Assembly (NCBI GenBank): GCA_947460045.1
Contig: CANHGC010000050.1
Coordinates: 1 to 8,710 of the forward strand
Length of the DNA stretch: 8,710 bases
Direction of reading: 5' to 3'
From: Bacteroidota bacterium
Lineage (GTDB): Bacteria; Bacteroidota; Bacteroidia; NS11-12g; UBA955
A program made the position numbers and the translations under genes. The notes under the pieces were generated by a model. It worked only from the letters and a program-made list of their open reading frames with translations. It had not been told where the DNA came from and did not search any database. Within the stretch, counting starts at the first letter, position 1, and the number at the start of each line of letters is the position of its first letter. This document shows positions 5,326-8,710 of this stretch, piece after piece.

Positions 5326-7491
5326 TTATTCCGAGATGCCAATTCGCTGACTGATCACACCCGATTCCGTTTCGATGCGCAAAATATACATCCCCGCGGG
5401 TTGCTTCAATTCAATCACATGTCCGTTCAAACCGCCAATGGTCTGGTTACACACAATCTGTCCAGCCGAATTCACCACACTCAATCGCGCCGCGCCTTGG
5501 ATGGTGCTGTGAATCACGAACCGACCTTCGCTGGGGTTGGGGCTAATCCAAATGCCCGACGAAGCAAACGCATCTGTAGAAGCCGTTGTTACCTGAATAC
5601 AATCCGATGTGTCCTTACACCCGCCATCGGTGATTTCCACCGCAAACAAATGGTTTTCCTTGGCGATAAGCTGCTTGCCCGTTTCTCCAGCAATCACTTG
5701 ATAACTCTTGGTGCAATTCAACCACTGATAGGTGCCCGTGCTGTTGCGCGCCGTTAACAATGAGCCGTTCAACGTAACCACATCATCCACATTCACAATG
5801 GTTACGCGATACAAAATCAAACTGTCGCACCCGCGGAAATTCTTGGTCACATCCATGTAATCGCCGCTTTTGGTTGCCACCGTTTTAGTGAAAGGCAAAA
5901 TGAAATAACGACAAGCTTTTACATCCAACGTGTCGCGCCCAGGCCCCCAAATGGTGAGCTTCACCGTAACAATCGAATCGCAACCACGGTAGTTGATCAG
6001 GGTGTCATAATATTCGCCCGATTGGGTCCAGGTGTAGTTTCCACTCGGACTCTTGAATTCGCTACATGCAGAACGGATTAGGGTGCGGCGACCTTGAATG
6101 ATACTGAAATTGATTTTGATCACAGAATCGCAACCATCGGCATTCTCCAACGTGTCATAGTAAGTGCCAGGCTTGGTGTAGGTGTATTTGCCACTGGGCG
6201 ATTTAAACTTATAGCACTCGGCCACAGAGATTTCATTGGCAGTGGCTTGCAAAATCTTCACTTTCACTTTCAGCACAGAATCGCATCCCCTGAAACTCTT
6301 CAAGGTATCATAATAGGTGCCCGATTGGGTGTAGGTGTATTTGCCGGTTGGACTTTTCACCGAATAACAGTTCACCAAACTCACAGAGTCCATGGGAGTG
6401 CCAATGGTCAAGAAAATGGTAATCACAGAATCGCAGCCGATGCTGTTTTTTAAATAGTCTAAATAAGTGCCGGACTTGGTCCAGGTGTAGGTTTTGCTGG
6501 GGCTGGTAAAGCTTTTACAATCGAACGCTTTCATGCTCGATGTAGTGCGTTTTTTGATGGTTACCACGTATTTGATCGCGCTATCGCAACCAAACGCCGT
6601 TTGAATGGTGTCGTAATAAGTCCCTGAAACGGTGACTTTGATTTTGCCCGATGGCGAGTTGTAACGATCGCAAGCGGTGATGGTCTCGGTGGTGCTCACC
6701 ACATAGCGTTTCATGGTGTATCCCTTCACCCAGTTTGAGCTGCTGCCAGTGAGCGCGAATCCAGACAAGGTGCCGGTGTTGTTGTAAGGCGAGAAATCCT
6801 TCACAGTTGTTACGGCGTTGTTTGTAAGGGCCGCTTTTCCTTGATTGAATTTGTAATAAGCCCTCAGTCCCTTTTGGTTGGAACAAAACTCATCGTACAT
6901 GTTTGCCTGGATTTCGGCTGTGGATCTGCAAGCTTTCCAAACGCGTACCTCATCGATCAGTCCCTGAAACCTGCGCTGGTAAGTGCCCGTATGGTCGCCA
7001 ATCGTCAATTGAATGGCCGATCCAGTGTTTGAAATGTTGCTCGTGGCACTGGCTGAGTCAACCACTTTGCCGTTCACATACAACCGCATCCAAGTACCGT
7101 CGTAGGTGCCCGCAATGTGCTGCCATGTGTTCAATACCAATACGTTGGTGGGCGAATTTCGCTCCATCCAAGTGCTTGTGCCGTTGCCCATGCCGAAATT
7201 CAATTGTCCAGAACCGCCTATGCGCAACATGTAGCCATAGTTGGCCGAGTTGTCCTCCTTGCAGATTACGTTGCAATCCCAAGGGTTGGTTTTGAAACTG
7301 GTTGGGTATATCCACGCTTCCAACGTGAGCTGTTTGCCGGTGATTTGTACCGATGTGTCGTTGCCACATGAAACCCGGTCGTCTGTACCGTCAAAAGACA
7401 GTGAATTTTGAGCTTGTAAGGATCCGGAACCACAAATCGACACAAATGCCAATAATGGGGCGAAAAATTTGTTTAGTAAGTTTAATTTCAT
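5326..7491 (-). CDS. Secreted LamG-domain protein with six Cys-pair repeats and a type IX sorting tail
   Basis: The 721-residue product starts with a signal peptide (about 1-28, ending SLQAQ). A LamG/concanavalin-like domain follows at about 29-190: NSLSFDGTDDRVSC, LTLEAWIYPT, NTWQHIAGTYDG, MRLYVNGKVVDS, IDEVRVW. Residues 264-565 hold six tandem repeats of the form C-x5-SPSGKYTYTxSGTYYDT-x5-GCDSVI. A degenerate Ig-like unit spans about 572-637 (GTYQWLNC, YQVIAGETGKQL, DGGCKDTSDC). The C-terminus, from about 645, is a type A type IX secretion sorting domain: ISPNPSEGRFVI, LSVVNSAGQIV, LKQPAGMYILRI. Proteins of this build are exported across the outer membrane and released or anchored to the surface; LamG domains often bind glycans. 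The ligand cannot be told from sequence. ATG at 7491 is chosen because it gives a textbook signal peptide. GH20 lies 18 bases downstream, but the strong hairpin between them argues against simple co-transcription. Confidence 0.92.
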   Translation of the reverse strand: MKLNLLNKFFAPLLAFVSICGSGSLQAQNSLSFDGTDDRVSCGNDTSVQITGKQLTLEAWIYPTSFKTNPWDCNVICKEDNSANYGYMLRIGGSGQLNFGMGNGTSTWMERNSPTNVLVLNTWQHIAGTYDGTWMRLYVNGKVVDSASATSNISNTGSAIQLTIGDHTGTYQRRFQGLIDEVRVWKACRSTAEIQANMYDEFCSNQKGLRAYYKFNQGKAALTNNAVTTVKDFSPYNNTGTLSGFALTGSSSNWVKGYTMKRYVVSTTETITACDRYNSPSGKIKVTVSGTYYDTIQTAFGCDSAIKYVVTIKKRTTSSMKAFDCKSFTSPSKTYTWTKSGTYLDYLKNSIGCDSVITIFLTIGTPMDSVSLVNCYSVKSPTGKYTYTQSGTYYDTLKSFRGCDSVLKVKVKILQATANEISVAECYKFKSPSGKYTYTKPGTYYDTLENADGCDSVIKINFSIIQGRRTLIRSACSEFKSPSGNYTWTQSGEYYDTLINYRGCDSIVTVKLTIWGPGRDTLDVKACRYFILPFTKTVATKSGDYMDVTKNFRGCDSLILYRVTIVNVDDVVTLNGSLLTARNSTGTYQWLNCTKSYQVIAGETGKQLIAKENHLFAVEITDGGCKDTSDCIQVTTASTDAFASSGIWISPNPSEGRFVIHSTIQGAARLSVVNSAGQIVCNQTIGGLNGHVIELKQPAGMYILRIETESGVISQRIGISE
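5761..6672 (-). repeat. Six tandem coding repeats of 50-51 codons
   Basis: Units begin at conserved Cys 274, 325, 375, 426, 476 and 527 (6672, 6519, 6369, 6216, 6066 and 5913). A second Cys, in the motif GCDS, follows after exactly 28 residues in every unit (302, 353, 403, 454, 504, 555). Unit length alternates 51, 50, 51, 50, 51. Units 3-5 are the most alike and unit 6 the most diverged (ILPFTKTVATKSGDYMDV). The constant Cys spacing suggests one disulfide per repeat in a beta-rich stalk; this is inference. Similar Cys/GCD repeats are common in Bacteroidota surface proteins. Confidence 0.9.
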
Positions 7492-7514
7492 CGAGTTAGG
7501 ATTTCGCGTTGAAA

Positions 7515-7546
7515 CGAATGTAAACGCAAAAGCCCGATAAAATCAA
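7515..7546 (-). promoter_or_regulatory. Possible promoter of the LamG-repeat gene
   Basis: On the minus strand TACATTCG (7522-7515) resembles the Bacteroidota -7 box TAnnTTTG with one mismatch, and a TTG (7546-7544) lies 21 bases further upstream as a possible -33 element. The box is 23 bases before the ATG. This is the only candidate in the 71-base gap after the ATPase gene. No convincing terminator for the ATPase gene was found in the same gap. Confidence 0.3.
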
Positions 7547-7562
7547 GCGCGAGAGGCAATAT

Positions 7563-8710
7563 TTACGTCGTTTTTTTCAGTTCGATGCGATGCCCACCCA
7601 AATCTGCTGCATGCTCTGAGTGACAGGTCATCACAAACACTTGCTTCTGCTGGGCAAAATCTTGCAAAAACTGTGATGCACCCTTGCGTCGGCCCTCATC
7701 AAAGTCGGTAAATGGATCGTCCAGTACCAAAAATCCATCCAATCCGTCCAAATATTGGTTGGCATAGGCCAATCTCACCGCCAACCCCAAACTACCTGCC
7801 GTTCCGCCACTCAGCAATTCAACGGGAATCATTTGGTCCTTGAACATAACACCAGCAGGTACCTCGCCTTCGCGCACGATTTGTGTATATCGCTGGTCTG
7901 TAATTTGACCAAATATGCGCGCGGTTTCGGTTTCAAATGCCTCAAAGGGATTGTCTTGCTGCGCATCGATCATCGCCTTCAGTTTTGTCTGTGCCAATCG
8001 CAACGCGTTATACTCACTCAATGTCCGCTCAAAACGCGCCTCGTCATTCTCCAATTTGGCTTGCAAAGACAGGGCGTCTGAGTCAAAATTTTCCAGTAAG
8101 GTCTGCAACCGCGTCATGGTTCGCTCCAAATCGCCCAATTGCTCGGTGAGGGTGTTTAAACGCCCATCCAACGCAGCGATGTGCTCGCGGAATTCTTGCT
8201 CGCTCTTGAACTCCGGCGGCAATCCCGATAGCGCACTCAACTGTTTTTCAAGCTGTTGCACTTCCAACGATTTTCCGCCCACCATGATGGCCAAGTTTGT
8301 GGCGTCTGCGTAATTGTTCGTCCAAATTTTCAGCAACACCGCATCTTTTTCCTTGTTTTCAGTGAGCGATTTGTGTTTTTCCTTTTCCTCTCTGTACAGG
8401 TCGCGCACCACATTCACTTCCCGGGTGGTTGATGGGATCGCTTCAATCTCTATCGCCAACGCCTTCAACGCTTCGAAGTCCATTTTTGCCAAGTCCAAGG
8501 CCTCCTTTCTCTGTTGATTCAAGTTCTCTAACTGCCTGTTTTCGGTTTGATTTAACAACAACCTACGCTCATATTCCTGTGCCGATGGCAAGCTGTATCG
8601 GTCCAGAATCGCTGTGAGTTCTGCTTGGTTTTTCGATAATTTGGCAATGAGCTCATCAACGGGTTCCAACAACGATTTCACCACCACAGAAAAGCCATCT
8701 GCTTTGAAGG
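7563..8710 (-). CDS. C-terminal part of a coiled-coil ABC/SMC-type ATPase (SbcC/RecN/YhaN-like), 5' end cut by the window edge
   Basis: The frame is open from the right window edge to TAA at 7563, about 382 residues. A GTG at 8687 is not needed as a start, since the frame continues upstream (FKADGFS precedes it). The first two thirds are charged, heptad-like and helical (for example LLLNQTENRQLENLNQQRKEAL and LGDLERTMTRLQTLLENF), as in a long coiled coil. Counting from the codon at 8687, the C-terminal ATPase half shows the ABC signature LLSGGTAGSLGLAVRLAYA (291-309), Walker B FLVLDD (319-324) with a D-loop FTDFD, and the switch histidine H356 in VMTCHSEHA. Walker A and the N-terminal half must lie outside the window. 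Relatives act in DNA end processing, recombination or chromosome organisation, but which subfamily this is cannot be settled without the N-terminus and the upstream partner gene. Walker B ends in DD rather than DE, which also occurs in YhaN/RecF-like AAA proteins. Confidence 0.88.
   Translation of the reverse strand, partial: FKADGFSVVVKSLLEPVDELIAKLSKNQAELTAILDRYSLPSAQEYERRLLLNQTENRQLENLNQQRKEALDLAKMDFEALKALAIEIEAIPSTTREVNVVRDLYREEKEKHKSLTENKEKDAVLLKIWTNNYADATNLAIMVGGKSLEVQQLEKQLSALSGLPPEFKSEQEFREHIAALDGRLNTLTEQLGDLERTMTRLQTLLENFDSDALSLQAKLENDEARFERTLSEYNALRLAQTKLKAMIDAQQDNPFEAFETETARIFGQITDQRYTQIVREGEVPAGVMFKDQMIPVELLSGGTAGSLGLAVRLAYANQYLDGLDGFLVLDDPFTDFDEGRRKGASQFLQDFAQQKQVFVMTCHSEHAADLGGHRIELKKTT

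Noticed and set aside
5761..6672. Regular spacing of similar DNA blocks (about every 152 bases), which could be taken for a CRISPR-like or satellite array
   Set aside because: The blocks are imperfect, far too long in period, and lie in frame inside a protein gene as structural repeats.
7492..7562. Possible terminator after the ATPase gene
   Set aside because: The gap contains a short T-run after CGGGC, but only three to five base pairs of stem can be drawn, too weak to claim.
8685..8687. GTG at 8687 as the true start of the ATPase gene
   Set aside because: The frame is open to the window edge, and a protein starting here would lack Walker A and the first coiled-coil half needed by the family.

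Overview
The window looks like chromosomal DNA of a member of the Bacteroidota. The evidence is a predicted surface protein ending in a type IX secretion (Por) sorting domain, a large periplasmic GH20 hexosaminidase, the lack of clear Shine-Dalgarno sequences before most starts, and a Bacteroidota-type -7 promoter box (TATATTTG) before the toxin-antitoxin operon. The genus cannot be named from this sequence. All six supported genes lie on the minus strand, so the window reads right to left. Both end genes run off the window.

Right to left: (1) 8710-7563 is the C-terminal part of a coiled-coil ABC/SMC-type ATPase (SbcC/RecN/YhaN-like), with its N-terminal part outside the window. (2) 7491-5326 is a secreted protein with a signal peptide, a LamG-like domain, six tandem repeats of about 50 residues with a strictly constant Cys-Cys spacing, a degenerate seventh unit and a type IX sorting tail. 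(3) 5307-2485 is a 940-residue GH20 beta-N-acetylhexosaminidase. A terminator-like hairpin followed by five Ts falls inside the first 25 codons of its longest reading frame. (4) 2376-2125 and 2123-1863 are a clear yefM-yoeB toxin-antitoxin pair. Its promoter overlaps a perfect 16-bp palindrome whose two GTAC cores are 12 bp apart. (5) 1855-1 is a polytopic alkaline-phosphatase-superfamily enzyme of the LTA synthase type, nearly complete, starting only 7 bases after the toxin stop codon.

The LamG-repeat protein and the hexosaminidase may work together on extracellular glycans, the first as a surface adhesin or binding protein and the second as a periplasmic exo-hexosaminidase; this is inference from adjacency only. 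The toxin-antitoxin pair sits directly before the LTA-synthase-like gene with no visible separate promoter, so the membrane enzyme may be read from the autoregulated yefM promoter. No RNA genes, IS elements, CRISPR arrays or integration sites were seen. The least ordinary features are the hairpin at the 5' end of the GH20 gene, two GC-rich palindromes lying in frame inside coding sequence, the conserved architecture of the yefM operator, and an apparent insert near the C-terminus of the LTA-synthase-like protein.
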